A stretch of DNA of 64,000 nt from Vandiemenella viatica (taxonomy: Eukaryota > Arthropoda > Insecta > Orthoptera > Morabidae): the NCBI GenBank assembly GCA_031002005.1, contig JARYHS010009186.1, positions 255,965,199-256,029,198 of the forward strand. Direction: 5' to 3'. A model generated the notes under the pieces. The model worked only from the letters and a program-made list of their open reading frames with translations, did no database searches and was not told where the DNA came from. This document shows positions 41,808 to 53,385 of this stretch, in pieces; position 1 is the first letter of the stretch; each line of letters opens with the position of its first letter. A program made the translations under genes and the position numbers.

Positions 41808-42122
41808 GGGACATCCATAAACTACGTGAGGTGTTTTTTCCGGATTTTCGGACCCCCCCCCCTACAGATCGTCTTTGCAACATTTTGAGACTTTTTTTTT
41901 TTTTTAAAGGTCTCGCCCACACTTTTCAGCCAAATACCCCCCTAAAATCGACTTTCGCGTCAATTGTAGACTTTTTTTTAGCTCTACAGTCCTGCCCAAT
42001 TTTAAAAAAATCTCACATGAGATTTCCGTTGACCCCCCCTCCCCCTTGGTGAGATCTGGTGAGATTTCGCCGGACCCCCCCCCCCCCCACTATTTCACCT
42101 CACGTAATTTATGGATGCCCCC
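41808..42122. mobile_element. MITE, G/C-run family, TSD TAA
   Basis: GGGACATCCATAAACTACGT GAGGTG at the left and CACCTCACGTAATTTATGGA TGCCCCC at the right, with TAA at 41805-41807 and 42123-42125. It is 315 bp, with C runs. Confidence 0.85.
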
Positions 42123-42125
42123 TAA

Positions 42126-43099
42126 CGGGGTTGCGGATGTTCAGTGCTTGACATCGGCGGATGCTTTGCGGAAGCGGTTGCGGAGGTGGAAAAATGAATG
42201 TATAATTGTTCATATTTTAATATTTCATCAAAAACAAACTTAAAATCAAAATAAGTATATTTCTTATGCAAAATAATAATTTTTTCGTAAATAATTTTCA
42301 TATAATTCTGTCATATTGATTTATTTTTTGCTTCATCTTTCAACAGCGAAAAAGTGTGATGATTTCACAAGTGAGTTAAATTATTTACATAACTATACAC
42401 GCGTCTAAAAAACAATCTTTGTTTCGTGAACTTTGCGGAGGTCGCGGCTCGACTAATTCAAGCGTCAAGCACAATGCCACGCCACCACATATCTCCGTGC
42501 CCGCCACCCGCCTTTCCACCACTCTAGTGGCCCATTCACAGTACAACTTGTAGGACCTACGATGAACTGATTTACGATAAGCGCCCTTGATGGACCGTGA
42601 AAGGTGTTCAAGAACTACATGTTCGACGTGTTGGGCTCCCAGACAACTAACACGGGTCCTTGCCGTTCAATAAGCTATAGTGTTGGATCATGACTGGAGA
42701 AAACATACTGCGAGTGTGCGATAAGGACACTGGTGTGCGGCGAGAAAGTACGAGTGGAAAGGACTGCTTGGAACATTTCGTTTGACCTCTTCTAGTAGTG
42801 TGAATGGGTGAGCGCATCTTATTGTGGTTCTACACGGTTGTCCTGTAAGTTGGACTCTGAATAGCCTTTACTTTACATGTAAGTTCAAACTTCTAAATTC
42901 GTCGCTTAAGTAATAACGCCGTTCAGTTCAATGAAACTTTTATTGCAAGATCGTAAGGAAAAATCTACCACGTTGTTGTTAACTAAGCGACGATGGGCAG
43001 AATCTCGTATAAAGAGAAGAATAATATATACTGCAATGTAAACAAAACATCCGCTACACATCTGCATTAAAAATTGCGGATGCGGACCTCCGTTACATC
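42126..43099. other. Unassigned stretch with two weak MITE-like signals
   Basis: GGCCCATTCACAGTAC (42530) and its near inverse GTAGTGTGAATGGGTGA (about 42794-42810) could bound a 280-bp element, but no TSD is evident. CGGAGGTCCGC-type sequence near 43080-43105 resembles the end of a hAT MITE. Confidence 0.3.
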
Positions 43100-43262
43100 C
43101 CTACTGAGCGGTAACGCTCTGGCCTCGCATTCGAGAGGACGTGGGTTCGAATCTCCGCCCGGCCGTCCACATTTTGGTTTTCCACGGTTTCACCAAATCA
43201 ATCCAGGCGACCTTCAAAAGGTCGTGGCCGAATTCCTTCCCGTTGCTTGCCCGCCTCTACTG
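43100..43262 (+). mobile_element. SINE-1, tail-less
   Basis: GAGCGGTAACGCTCTGGCCT CGCATTCGAGAGGACGTGGG TTCGAATCTCC and GGCCGAATTCCTTCCCGTTG are clear. The copy ends at GCCTCTAC, just before a microsatellite. Confidence 0.88.
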
Positions 43263-43278
43263 GCTGCTTGTTTCAGAC

Positions 43279-43280
<2 letters not shown>

Positions 43281-43331
<51 letters not shown>
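43281..43331. repeat. (GT)n microsatellite
   Basis: About 25 GT units. Confidence 0.97.
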
Positions 43332-43332
<1 letters not shown>

Positions 43333-43514
43333 TAACGAGCGCTGTCTCGCTGCCCGCAAAGCAACAAGTGGCAGACGGGTCGCGCCACACTAATTGCTTG
43401 TGTTTCGTGGCACAGTCCCGCTGGGTTCGTTGTAATAAACCAAAAACCTCGATTCAGCGGCATCTATTACTCCATATTACATCCATACCTCACAGCATAT
43501 CGCTTATACCCCCC

Positions 43515-44225
43515 TTACCCGGTGCGAGTTGACTGGACCGGGTGTACCGTCTTGCTGCGCGCGCAACACTGGATAGTCCACTCTCCTCGTGTCAACAGGT
43601 ACAAGACAGACAGTTGACTGAGGATAGTGGACTCGGTTCACGACCAACTACTGGCGTGCGAGTTCAACAATTAAGATGGCGACAACTAACAAGTCGCGTA
43701 AGCGGAGTGAAGCAGAGACATTAAAAATCTTTAGAACTCCATGAAAGTGAAGAATTTAAGTTAATAAAAATTATAAGAACAAGGATTTTAGACTCTGCTA
43801 TCAAAAAATTGCTTCATAGCGGTGCCATTTTTTATGTATCGGAAAATTTATTTCACAATAGCTCTTCAAATTGAGATACAGTTAGTCTTAAATGATGCAA
43901 CTACATTTTCTCTTGCAACTTTATTTTTAAAAAAGGCGATGAGTCATTTAAAGCATTTTTTTAATATCCACTCTTAACCATTTTCTCTGTTTTGTTATTC
44001 TTCATGTCATTGAACATTATAATCAACAAATTAGCTACGATGTTAATTCCTTTCTGTGATATGGACATACTACCTTCAACAGGATCACAATGTAGGAGTA
44101 GAGAACTGTCCTCACAGTGGACTGTCTTCAAATTGTTACTAGCATCCTGGTCCACTCTCTTACCCCCACCACCGACGGTCCGGCCAACTGTCGTTCCAGT
44201 CAACTCGCATCGTGTAAACGCGGCC
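43515..44225. mobile_element. Harbinger-like deletion derivative, inverted copy of 4540-5228
   Basis: The right end GTTCCAGTCAACTCGCATCG TGTAAACGCGGCC stops at 44225 before TAA. The left end keeps GGTGCGAGTTGACTGGA but has lost the outer GGCTGCGTTTACAC. The interior matches the first copy in reverse, including the frames DSSLLLHCDPVEGSMSI (minus) and ATGGCGACAACTAACAAGTC (plus, 43676). Confidence 0.78.
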
Positions 44226-44514
44226 TAAAGTGAACCGTCGGCTTGGATAGTGGAGCTGAACGCGTCATCGGAGCAGCTGCTAATCCACCGTCTGTTGCTC
44301 CTTGTCTCGCTGCTGTCTGTCAAACAGGGACAGGGATATAAGCTGCTAATTACGGTGCGTTATGGATAGTCCACTTCCTCTAACACAGCTCTTGCTTTCG
44401 CCAAACTTAAATACGTCGTTAATCTTTCTGCAATTCAGTTCTCATTCTTAATTACTTCAAATGATAGTTACTATAATTGTACAAATACTAATACGAAATG
44501 CAGTAGGCTTCTGC

Positions 44515-44971
44515 ATCTGCATCTACATCTACATCCATACTCTGCAAATCACAAACATTGTGGGTGGCAGAGGGTGCTAAGCACCAATCCTAAACCCGCG
44601 CATTCCAATCCCGAATAGCACTAGGAAAGGAGTAGTACATAAAAGCATCAACACGGCATCTTATTTCTCGAATCTTATCCCTCCGGTCATTGCGACCTAA
44701 ATAGGTTGGCGAAGAAGTATTTCATTGCACTCGTAAATTAAAGATTTTCGCATATTCTCCAATAAATTCAAACTATCCCAGCCCAATCTATGTATCAATT
44801 CTGTGAGGCTTTCATAAGGGCTGTAGCAACCAGTCACGAATTGAGCGGCTCTCCTCTGTAGCCTCTCCACTGAGTTAATCAGGCCCTTGCGATACGGAAC
44901 CCAACCTCCACAACAGTAATCCAGATGCGGACGCACTAGTGTTTTATACGCTATCTCCTTTGTATGAGCAT
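44515..44971 (-). mobile_element. LINE-A 3' fragment running into the gap
   Basis: The minus strand carries VRPHLDYCCGGWVPYRKGLI, NSVERLQRRAAQFVTGCYSP, NLLENMRKSLIYECNEIL and the 3' UTR, ending in TGTAGATGTAGATGCAGATG. The upstream part is hidden by N. Confidence 0.85.
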
Positions 44972-45971
44972 NNNNNNNNNNNNNNNNNNNNNNNNNNNNN
45001 NNNNNNNNNNNNNNNNNNNNNNNNNNNNNNNNNNNNNNNNNNNNNNNNNNNNNNNNNNNNNNNNNNNNNNNNNNNNNNNNNNNNNNNNNNNNNNNNNNNN
45101 NNNNNNNNNNNNNNNNNNNNNNNNNNNNNNNNNNNNNNNNNNNNNNNNNNNNNNNNNNNNNNNNNNNNNNNNNNNNNNNNNNNNNNNNNNNNNNNNNNNN
45201 NNNNNNNNNNNNNNNNNNNNNNNNNNNNNNNNNNNNNNNNNNNNNNNNNNNNNNNNNNNNNNNNNNNNNNNNNNNNNNNNNNNNNNNNNNNNNNNNNNNN
45301 NNNNNNNNNNNNNNNNNNNNNNNNNNNNNNNNNNNNNNNNNNNNNNNNNNNNNNNNNNNNNNNNNNNNNNNNNNNNNNNNNNNNNNNNNNNNNNNNNNNN
45401 NNNNNNNNNNNNNNNNNNNNNNNNNNNNNNNNNNNNNNNNNNNNNNNNNNNNNNNNNNNNNNNNNNNNNNNNNNNNNNNNNNNNNNNNNNNNNNNNNNNN
45501 NNNNNNNNNNNNNNNNNNNNNNNNNNNNNNNNNNNNNNNNNNNNNNNNNNNNNNNNNNNNNNNNNNNNNNNNNNNNNNNNNNNNNNNNNNNNNNNNNNNN
45601 NNNNNNNNNNNNNNNNNNNNNNNNNNNNNNNNNNNNNNNNNNNNNNNNNNNNNNNNNNNNNNNNNNNNNNNNNNNNNNNNNNNNNNNNNNNNNNNNNNNN
45701 NNNNNNNNNNNNNNNNNNNNNNNNNNNNNNNNNNNNNNNNNNNNNNNNNNNNNNNNNNNNNNNNNNNNNNNNNNNNNNNNNNNNNNNNNNNNNNNNNNNN
45801 NNNNNNNNNNNNNNNNNNNNNNNNNNNNNNNNNNNNNNNNNNNNNNNNNNNNNNNNNNNNNNNNNNNNNNNNNNNNNNNNNNNNNNNNNNNNNNNNNNNN
45901 NNNNNNNNNNNNNNNNNNNNNNNNNNNNNNNNNNNNNNNNNNNNNNNNNNNNNNNNNNNNNNNNNNNNNNN
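44972..45971. other. Assembly gap, 1000 N
   Basis: Exactly 1000 undetermined bases, so probably a fixed-length placeholder of unknown true size. LINE-A enters it from the left. Confidence 0.99.
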
Positions 45972-46391
45972 ATGAAATTGTTAACATCCTGTCTGCAGAC
46001 CACGTATCCCATGTTCGCGAGCCAAGGAAACACTGGACTAGAGAATGCAAAGTATCGATTCTCTCTTGTATCGTGATGATAGCGGTCATCTGATGTCAAC
46101 TGGGTATATGCATCCTGTACGACTTGTGTTAGGCCTGACTGCAAGGTATGCAGGCCGCTGCACACAGCCTCCGAGCGGGCCCGCAGCCTGTGCGAGGGGC
46201 AGCAACCTGCGCCGATTGTTTATGTCTTCACGTTCCAGTTTACTGCACGCACAGAATCACATCAACGGATGCTATAAGTACAGAACAGACTAATGAATGG
46301 ATATACTTTCTTGTATCGAGAACGGAAAGTAACTTGGGACAAGAGCTTAGCTGACAGTGATACATCCTGCCTGGCATGTCGTGCGGTTCGA
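45972..46391. other. Unassigned stretch after the gap
   Basis: No family recognised. Confidence 0.35.
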
Positions 46392-46678
46392 GCGATGCGA
46401 GAATTACGTGAGGTGTTTTTCTGGAATTCCGAAACCCCCTACCCCTTTCTCTGGCGAGATCTGGTAGGACCCCCCTCCCCCGCTCCCTCTGCTGACCGAC
46501 TTCGTATTTTTTTTTCTTTTTTAGCTCTCCTGCTACCCAGGGCGTTTATACCTTCACAAAGGCGATGTCCAAGTCTAGTATTTTTTTTTAGCTCTATTGT
46601 CCTTGAAGAATTTCAAGAGCTCACGTGACGCCCCCCCCCCCTTCCGCCAATTCCACTTCACGTAATTAGGTAGCCTTA
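46392..46678. mobile_element. MITE, G/C-run family, degraded ends
   Basis: GAGAATTACGTGAGGTGTTT TTCTGG on the left and CCACTTCACGTAATTAGGTA GCC on the right keep the inner part of the terminal repeats. The outer 10 bases and TSD are lost. Confidence 0.7.
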
Positions 46679-47810
46679 CCATAACCTTGGCACCGCTGTA
46701 ATCGATAGTAAGATAACAAAATACCCATTATGCTTGTCAAGCGAGTAGTTCCGTGTAGCTTTGCGTTTTTCTGTCCACGCCGCATCTCAGCCTAACCACT
46801 TAAATTTCGAGACATTATATCTCGAGGAGTAAGCGAAATATCGAAAAATTTTATGTTCACTTTCTATTTGTCTCGTCGAGTTATCTAAGAATCCATCATC
46901 AAATTGTGGCCCCCTTTAACATCCAAACTTTTTTAAAAAAAATTGTGTTATTTTTTATATTTTATGTTTACTATAGGACTTAATTACAATAAGCCTGTTT
47001 TAAAATGTAATTTGGACAGCAAAGAGTAACATACAAAAATTTTACTCCCTCTCGTGAGTACTTTTTTAAAAACATGTTCATTAAATTTCAAAAAATCTAA
47101 TTCACGGGAAGTTAATGAATACATTCCTGCACTACAGGATGGTGCGTACGAAAACAGGTATAACTCCGCTTCTAGGGCTAGTATAACGTTAAATCAAGGT
47201 TTAAACAAATTATTGGTATATCTTATATATTTTATTATCTCCGGCTCCCCTTAAAAGAACGTGTTTTGCAGTAAGGATTGAAGCATAAACTTCGTTTAGC
47301 AGGCAATTCGTAGTAATCGCAACATTATGCGGGACACACATTTAATTCTTCCGTCGGCAGTCGATATCTACGTGTCGCGTACACTGCCGACCATGTACTA
47401 TGTTGTTGTAGCCTACGGGGTGAGTTGCCCGAAAGTGTTTCGTTGCCGCGTCGCGTTTGTCCGGGAGGCAGAGTCGACTTATTTGTTTAGTCGACGAGGC
47501 CGCCCGCCCCGGTATCGATTGTGTCGAGGTCGCCGTTGCGTTTTCTTAGGCCTTGGCCTGACTCCTGCCCCAGTTCTCTCGCCGCTGATAATCTCGACCA
47601 ACTAGTGTGGTATCGTCCCCCGTCTGTTGTGCCGACCTAACTACGCGGCCACCAGTTGCTCGCACAACACCGCTGCGTTTGTTATCGGTGTCATTCGTCT
47701 GTCGCCTCACAGTCTCTTGTTCTATATTTCTTGTTTAGTGTAATCTCTTGCTGTCTCAAAAACCCTTATTATTCACGTGGATATATCTCCCTCACGGGTG
47801 CGCAACGTTG
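46679..47810. other. Unassigned stretch
   Basis: AT-rich on the left, CpG-rich at 47390-47640. No gene is supported. Confidence 0.35.
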
Positions 47811-47818
47811 CGCTAAAC

Positions 47819-48088
47819 CAGGTATGGGCAACCTTTGCTTAGCTGAGGGCGTAATTTCGGGACTTAATCAGGTCGCGGGCCGTAGGTAAGAAATAAGTAG
47901 GTAGTAGTGAATAAAAAGGCGATAAAAATTCACACATTTTTTTATTTATTAGAATTACAATAGCATAATCAAACATACAAAAAGTAAATTAACAAAAACA
48001 GATAGAAAAATCAAATAATGAGAGACTTGAGTTTGAAGCTTATTTGATATTTCTGAATCTCCCGGGGGCCGGGGGTTGCCCATATATG
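47819..48088. mobile_element. Short hAT-type element, imperfect 8-bp TSD
   Basis: CAGGTATGGGCAACCTTTGC and GGGGGTTGCCCATATATG are inverted ends. The flanks CGCTAAAC (47811-47818) and TTCTAAAC (48089-48096) agree at six of eight positions. Its end type matches the CATATATGGGCAAC end of 5821-6452. Confidence 0.7.
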
Positions 48089-48189
48089 TTCTAAACCAAA
48101 GTAAATTCTTATCGCTTTTTATATATATATAATTCGACCGATGAGTGACTCTTGCGATTTTCCGCACGTTCTATCTGTCTCACCGAACC

Positions 48190-48410
48190 TGGCAGGTGAG
48201 TGTTTAACGCTCTGGCCTCCCATTCGGGAGGGCGCGGGCATCCAGATTTGGGATTTTCTTGACTTCCACAAATCACTCCAGATGAATGCCGGGATGCTTT
48301 TTTTTAAAGGACTATGGCCGAATTCGTTCCCGTTCCTTGTCCCTAGTCCTTCCCCGCCTCTAATGACCTTGACGTCACCGAGGTATAAATCGCAAAAAAA
48401 AAAAAAAAAT
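48190..48410 (+). mobile_element. SINE-1, with internal deletion of the B box
   Basis: GGCAGGTGAGTGTTTAACGC TCTGG and GGCATCCAGATTTGGG are joined without the GGTTCGAATCC box. The body and tail (CCTCTAATGACCTTGACGTC ACCGAGGTATAAATC, then an A run) are intact. Confidence 0.85.
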
Positions 48411-48589
48411 CTGTCTGTCGCGGCTGGAGTTACATTTTAATATGGAATGTAATCCACCATGTGTTAAGCAAATGTCATGTGAAGAAAGCAAAATATTTAC
48501 AGATTTCTGCCTGTGCTCAGTTTTACACACGCACCCCTAAATATCACCTTTTTCCTTATGGCTAGTGGCGGTAATTAGATATGCGTAAA

Positions 48590-48742
48590 GATTGGGAACA
48601 AGGAACGGGAAGGAATTGGGCCATGCTGTTTTGAAGGAACCATCCCGCCATTCGCCTGGAGTGATGTAGAGAAACCTTGAAAAACCGAAATCGGAGATCG
48701 AAGATTTGAACCGTTGCCCTCCAGGATAGCCTTACCTCGCAG
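48590..48742 (-). mobile_element. SINE-1, partial
   Basis: The minus strand reads GGTTTTTCAAGGTTTCTCTA, GGCGAATGGCGGGATGGTTC CTTC and GGCCCAATTCCTTCCCGTTC CTTGTTCC. Confidence 0.75.
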
Positions 48743-50555
48743 GTCGCGTTTGGAATTCCATGCGACTGGCTCCCAACTTTCGAAGATACACTTTGGATTT
48801 TTCAGCGAAATACGGCCAGGGAACATTAACACACCAAACACGATTCCTCTCGCCAGTCGTATATTTGCTAACAGAGAAAATACAAAAGTGTCGTTAGTCA
48901 TCCCAGAACGGCAAACGATGAGTAATTATTGAAAATAACCAAACCTTTCTTAAAACTACATGAAAATAATTTTAGAAGCAACTATAAATAATTTTGAAAT
49001 TGGAAATAATAAATTATTTTTATTAATCTACTGTATAATTTCGTAAGGTCACTCATCCAATCACCTCGATAGCTATTGGCTGGAGAACCCTGTCACGTGG
49101 TCAGCCTTCGCTCACAAAACAGCGACCAGAGATACCATTAGAAGGAATTCGTGGTTATGTCTACAATTTAATAGATAAGAAACTCCTACCAAATTAATTG
49201 CCATAATGCATTATTAAGTTTGCTTTTCATAGTTAAAGCATTTTTGATCATTTTTGTGGCTGAAGAAACGTGGATCTGCTTTTCAGTAACATGTTACGAA
49301 TTAAAACAACTTAAAAAACTTTAAAAAAATTAAATTACTCATAGTCTCTGCTGTAACCACGAATGCCAATTGTGATTTCGGCTTAGGACAAATTTCAGTT
49401 CAATTACAACTTTCACTATTGTTGTTGCTTGACCAAAATTTATGCATTACGGTTTATTTGCTTTTTAGGGATTTTACTGACCACTTTCGTTATTGGTCTT
49501 TAGTGATGTTCGCTATATGTGAGTAATTAGGTTATTTTAAATGGAAATCAGACCAAATGTGTCACCGAATCGACTATTCTGGCAACTTATTTCTGCGGAG
49601 TTGCTCAACTGTTTCATAATATGGAATGTGTATTAAGTTCTCTGGCCGTCACAGATACTATGACCAATGTTTACGTTATGAGTGTTTGCCCAGTCCCAAT
49701 AATAAACAACGTGATGCTTTCGAAGCAAACAGGATTGTTTTAAATTTTGCAGAGTGAACTTTAAGGGTCAAATACAAGTCAAGTTTGTGTTTATGCGCAA
49801 GTTCGAGTGTATGACCTTTGAAACAATTACACGATAGCGCGATCGTTCCTGTCCGTGTTTAATACCTACCTCTATTAATGCTTCCGAGTTCTTCAAGCTC
49901 AAGAGATTTTATTCACCCTGAAACACAGGTCAAGTTTATATTGGGTCAGATCAGGTCAACCTATGATAATCTTTCACCCTAAGAACTGGAACTATTCTAG
50001 ACCCGTGACGATACGAAAAAAACGGTGACGGGCTTACGCTAGTCGAAAATAAATTCTAAGTACAATAGTAGTCATTTAAGTGTGTCTTAAATTGTGCCAA
50101 AATGATTTTAGCAGAATTATGTACTGATTGCGAACCATTTGACATGATATCCAGAGCAAAATATCCCACATTAACAAACCAGTCTCAACGGCATTCCAAT
50201 AGACGAATCGTTAGTGAAAGGAAGGAAACGAGGTTCTAGTAACACTGAAGGGTCCTGGAGAGTCCGGGACCACTCGTCGGGAGACTTGAGCAAGTCGGAT
50301 GCACGCGATATTGGAAACGAGTTCTCGAGAGTTTACAACTTGTACCACGACCCGCGTAATGAAACTGCGCCGTGTTACCACGTCGCTAAAACGCCTCGGC
50401 AACATCCCAGTCTTGTTTTAGCGCAGACAGGAGTAAGCGGCAAGTGAGTGAGGTATTGGGAAGTAAAGCTATTGATTTACAAGCCTTGTTGCGATAACAT
50501 GTTGGTGATTCTTTCAGCCCAGGTCCTTAGTTGCTATGATAACAGTTTTATGGGT
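48743..50555. other. Unassigned AT-rich stretch
   Basis: The largest stretch here without a recognised element. There are no convincing ORFs, RNA genes or terminal repeats. Confidence 0.4.
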
Positions 50556-50591
50556 TATGTCTCCGACTTGCAAGTAAACAAATGCTTTTGA

Positions 50592-50636
50592 TGGCAGACG
50601 CGTTTCGCCTTTATTCAAGGCATCTTCAGTTCCAGT
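50592..50636 (-). ncRNA. Hammerhead ribozyme, core intact
   Basis: Read minus: CTGAAGA (50629-50623), then stem II GCCTT/AAGGC with loop GAATA, then GAAA (50606-50603). A two-pair minimal stem III (AC..GU) and the cleavage triplet GUC (50599-50597) follow. Stem I can form between TGGAA before the core and TGCCA after the cleavage site with one mismatch. The plus-strand partner at 50815-50860 has TGCCA/TGCCA there, and both derive simply from TGGCA/TGCCA. All invariant hammerhead core bases are present. Cleavage after C at 50597 is predicted. Confidence 0.72.
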
Positions 50637-50821
50637 TTTTATATATGCATTAACAAGCGCAAGTTCGAACAACAACAACAAAAAAGTTTATATACAGTTT
50701 ATGGCCTGTGAAATTCGCTAGAATGCAGCCTACAAAACTTTGGACAGTAGTGGTAGTGCCAGAATAGTAGCTGGTATGCAAATACGAACTTGCGCGTGTT
50801 AATGCATATATGAAAACTGCC

Positions 50822-50862
50822 ACTGAAAATTCCTTGAATAAAGGCGAAACGCGTATGCCACC
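50822..50862 (+). ncRNA. Hammerhead ribozyme relic, core mutated
   Basis: CTGAAAA replaces CTGAAGA (the invariant G8 is now A). Stem II is shortened (CCTT/AAGG) and GAAACGCGTA follows. It is the partner of the motif at 50592-50636. Loss of G8 should abolish activity. Confidence 0.6.
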
Positions 50863-51529
50863 AAAAGCATTTGTTTAGTTGCAAGTTGGAAAAATAACCC
50901 ATTTAAAAAAAAACCTTATTTATGATATTCGTAAGAATAGGATAAGCAAGGTAAAGGCATTTTCTGTTTACGCAGTGGTTTATTTTGTTAGGAGCTGACT
51001 GTCACTGGAGACGGCAGGGGATGGTGGTATGGAACGGGAAAGAATTCGAGCGTTTACCCTAAGGTTAGAACTCGCAAGCTAGTTGTAACATTACGGTGGT
51101 TTATTTAGGGCTTTACTTGAGCGTTTTGGGCCGTTTCAGAGAGTGGCTCAATTGTCTGAGAAGCGCTAGGGAGAAAAGTTGCACCGTCCGGTGCTTAGTG
51201 GAAGAACGCACTTGATCGAGGCGTCGGGTGGGGTTTGCATAAGTAGGGGTGAGCAGGGAGAAGCGAGGCAGACCACCGCCGAACGAGTATGGGAGCATAT
51301 GTTTCTGCCCACAGGAAAAGTTGTGCAAGAAATTTTCAAGTGGAGTGAAACATTAGGTTTTTTTTGTGGTTTGGTAATTGAATTCTGATCAACGTTTATG
51401 CGGAGTAAGCTATTTGGCAAAGTGTTGGTTAAGAGTCGTAAGTCCCTGAGAAGGGCTCAGAATAATTGTTTGCAGACCCACAGATTATATTCAGTGTTTT
51501 GGTTTTGAAAGGGCGGTGACTGTTTAAAG

Positions 51530-51833
51530 CAGGGGTGGCCAACCCAAATGATCTTGCGGGACACTTTGGAAGTGCATCATAACTCCGCGGGCCGCATATA
51601 AAATTATATGTTCCCACTAGAGACATTTTTTTTGGAGTGAAACATGAGTTGTTATTGTGTTTACTATTATTCTTACATGTAAACATAGATAATATAGTAT
51701 TAATGATACTAAGCGCACATTTTGAAGAAATATATAACACTAAAAATGAAATATAAAAAAATATTTTCTAAAAGTGTGATGAATCTCGCGGGCCAGAAAA
51801 ATGTTCAAGCGGGCCGCGGGTTGGCCACCCCTG
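51530..51833. mobile_element. hAT-type MITE, 8-bp TSD GTTTAAAG
   Basis: CAGGGGTGGCCAACCCAAAT and CGGGTTGGCCACCCCTG are inverted ends, and GTTTAAAG lies at 51522-51529 and 51834-51841. At 304 bp, with both ends of the CAGGGGTGG type, it is related to 39018-39701. Confidence 0.92.
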
Positions 51834-51841
51834 GTTTAAAG

Positions 51842-52282
51842 TGTTGTGAAGTGCCATACAAACTCCCGAAGTAGAGAAGATTCCGCCAAACGATTGTAAT
51901 ATTATATTTGTGTATGCTTCGCGATCAGAGAAATAGATTTGCATGGAGAAGTTTTGTTTCAGTTTGAGTTGATATGCCAAGTTGCGCAATAGGCTGACAT
52001 AGTGTCGAGAATATATGTAGGAGAAACGAGAATGAAGGTAGAAAAAAATTTGAAGGGAACAATGAGTTGAAAACGCTTCCGTAACTTACAGCTAACAATT
52101 TTTCGGACCTTACTATTGTTTCAAATGTGGTGTTAATTTTTTTGAACTTTGTTGCAGCGGGAATCTTCTGACAATTTATCTTTAAATTTACATATCGGTC
52201 GGTGGTTTTATTGAAGGAAAGGATAATTAAAAATAAAGTATTAGTCTATTATAAACTATTTGTTGTTGTTGGTGGTGGTGGT

Positions 52283-52335
<53 letters not shown>

Positions 52336-52730
52336 TCAGTGGTTAAGGAAACCTTCGGTATTTCTGTGTTAATAAAGCAGAATTACAACAGACTGAAGTT
52401 CTCTCTGAAGATTAGGCAACAACGCCGCCTGCGATATTATTTAAGATTAGCTGGTCTCTCGAATACACCACAGTCTACAGGGATTTGAAAGCGTCTTGCA
52501 GATTTGGGAGAGTGGGATGTTTCAGTTGTTGTAATAGAAATAATCTTACACAGTGTCTATGCAATAAAAATACAAAAGTGTCGTCGCCAGAAAATTGCGC
52601 TGCATCCAAAACACGAACGCTGTTAGGACCGGCAGTTTTGATTGATCGGCGTAGAAAACTGAAAAAGCCAAGAGGTCAGTCCGGAAGAGACAGTAGTTGT
52701 AAACTGGTTTGTTCAGGTTATTTATTTATT
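51842..52730. other. Unassigned stretch
   Basis: Contains a GGT run followed by about 50 T (52262-52334), possibly the poly(A) tail of a minus-strand retroelement that I cannot identify. Confidence 0.35.
52284..52334. repeat. Poly(T) tract
   Basis: About 51 consecutive T. Confidence 0.97.
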
Positions 52731-52734
52731 TCGT

Positions 52735-53380
52735 TTCAGAAACATATTGTTACACAATTACAAACGCCACACTGTACTAGACCAAAACTTGGCCACTTGC
52801 AGTGCACTTTCTGAGGCCTCACACAGATCATATTCCGAGCAGGATGCTGGACACAGTCGACACTGCAGAATGTGCTGAACAGTCTGCTCTTCTCCGCAGT
52901 CGCACTTGATGTCATCGACCTCAACATCTTGCTAGGTTGACTTTGGATCTGCCCACTCCAGATCTGTATATTCAGGTACTTCTAATATCAACCATCCTTT
53001 GTCATAGCCAGGTGGTAAAGATTCTGACAGTCTTCCCCAGCTACGAGGAAGGCGAGTCCACAGTTGTAACCTGGCTTCCTCAATTGTACTTGTAAATTCT
53101 TGTGATGTTCTTGAGAAACTTTCCCTGAACGTCAATCTTTGCCTGTGTAGTAAATGACCATGTAATGGACGAGTTCTTTCATGATCCACTTCCTCCTCTT
53201 CCTTGTTCGCTGCTATTTCTCTTCGTGCTATTCGTGTGAAGCGGTGGAGCCATTCGACTCGAGTGGGTGATAAAGAGAACGTAATGATTCTGCATGTGTC
53301 GTTGAGATCTGCGTTCACCTGTTTGGCATGTTGAGCTGTACCATACAGGACAGGCACTCTCTGCAGCCGAATAACACGGT
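52735..53380 (-). mobile_element. Non-LTR retrotransposon ORF2 C-terminal fragment
   Basis: Read minus: QVNADLNDTCRIITFSLSPT, RVEWLHRFTRIARREIAANK and WTRLPRSWGRLSESLPPGYD, a stop near 52930, then DDIKCDCGEEQTVQHILQCR LCPASC. The ALND..RI..G...PTPV.WL...AGIAP motif and a terminal CxC..HxxxxC knuckle are the usual tail of a widespread arthropod LINE group. Its 5' side is cut by the MITE at 53386. Confidence 0.75.
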
Positions 53381-53385
53381 GCTAA

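Larger units (their letters stand above)
50560..50905. mobile_element. PLE pseudo-LTR-like inverted pair carrying hammerheads
   Basis: 50560-50665 (minus) and 50780-50905 (plus) are inverted copies of about 110 bp at roughly 85 % identity by eye. They share GAACTTGCGC.TGTTAATGCATATAT, CCTTGAATAAAGGCGAAACG CGT and AAAAGCATTTGTTTA.TTGCAAGT. They diverge from a 115-bp spacer. Each contains a hammerhead with GAAACGCGT, a form typical of Penelope-like elements. Confidence 0.7.

Noticed and set aside
42530..42810. 280-bp MITE bounded by CCCATTCACA repeats
   Set aside because: The inverted repeat is only about 15 bp and no target duplication flanks it.
44939..46165. Four ORFs of 370-404 codons
   Set aside because: They consist almost wholly of undetermined residues across the N gap.
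51005..51060. Another SINE-1 copy
   Set aside because: GGAACGGGAAAGAATTCGAGC is suggestive, but too little sequence matches to call it.
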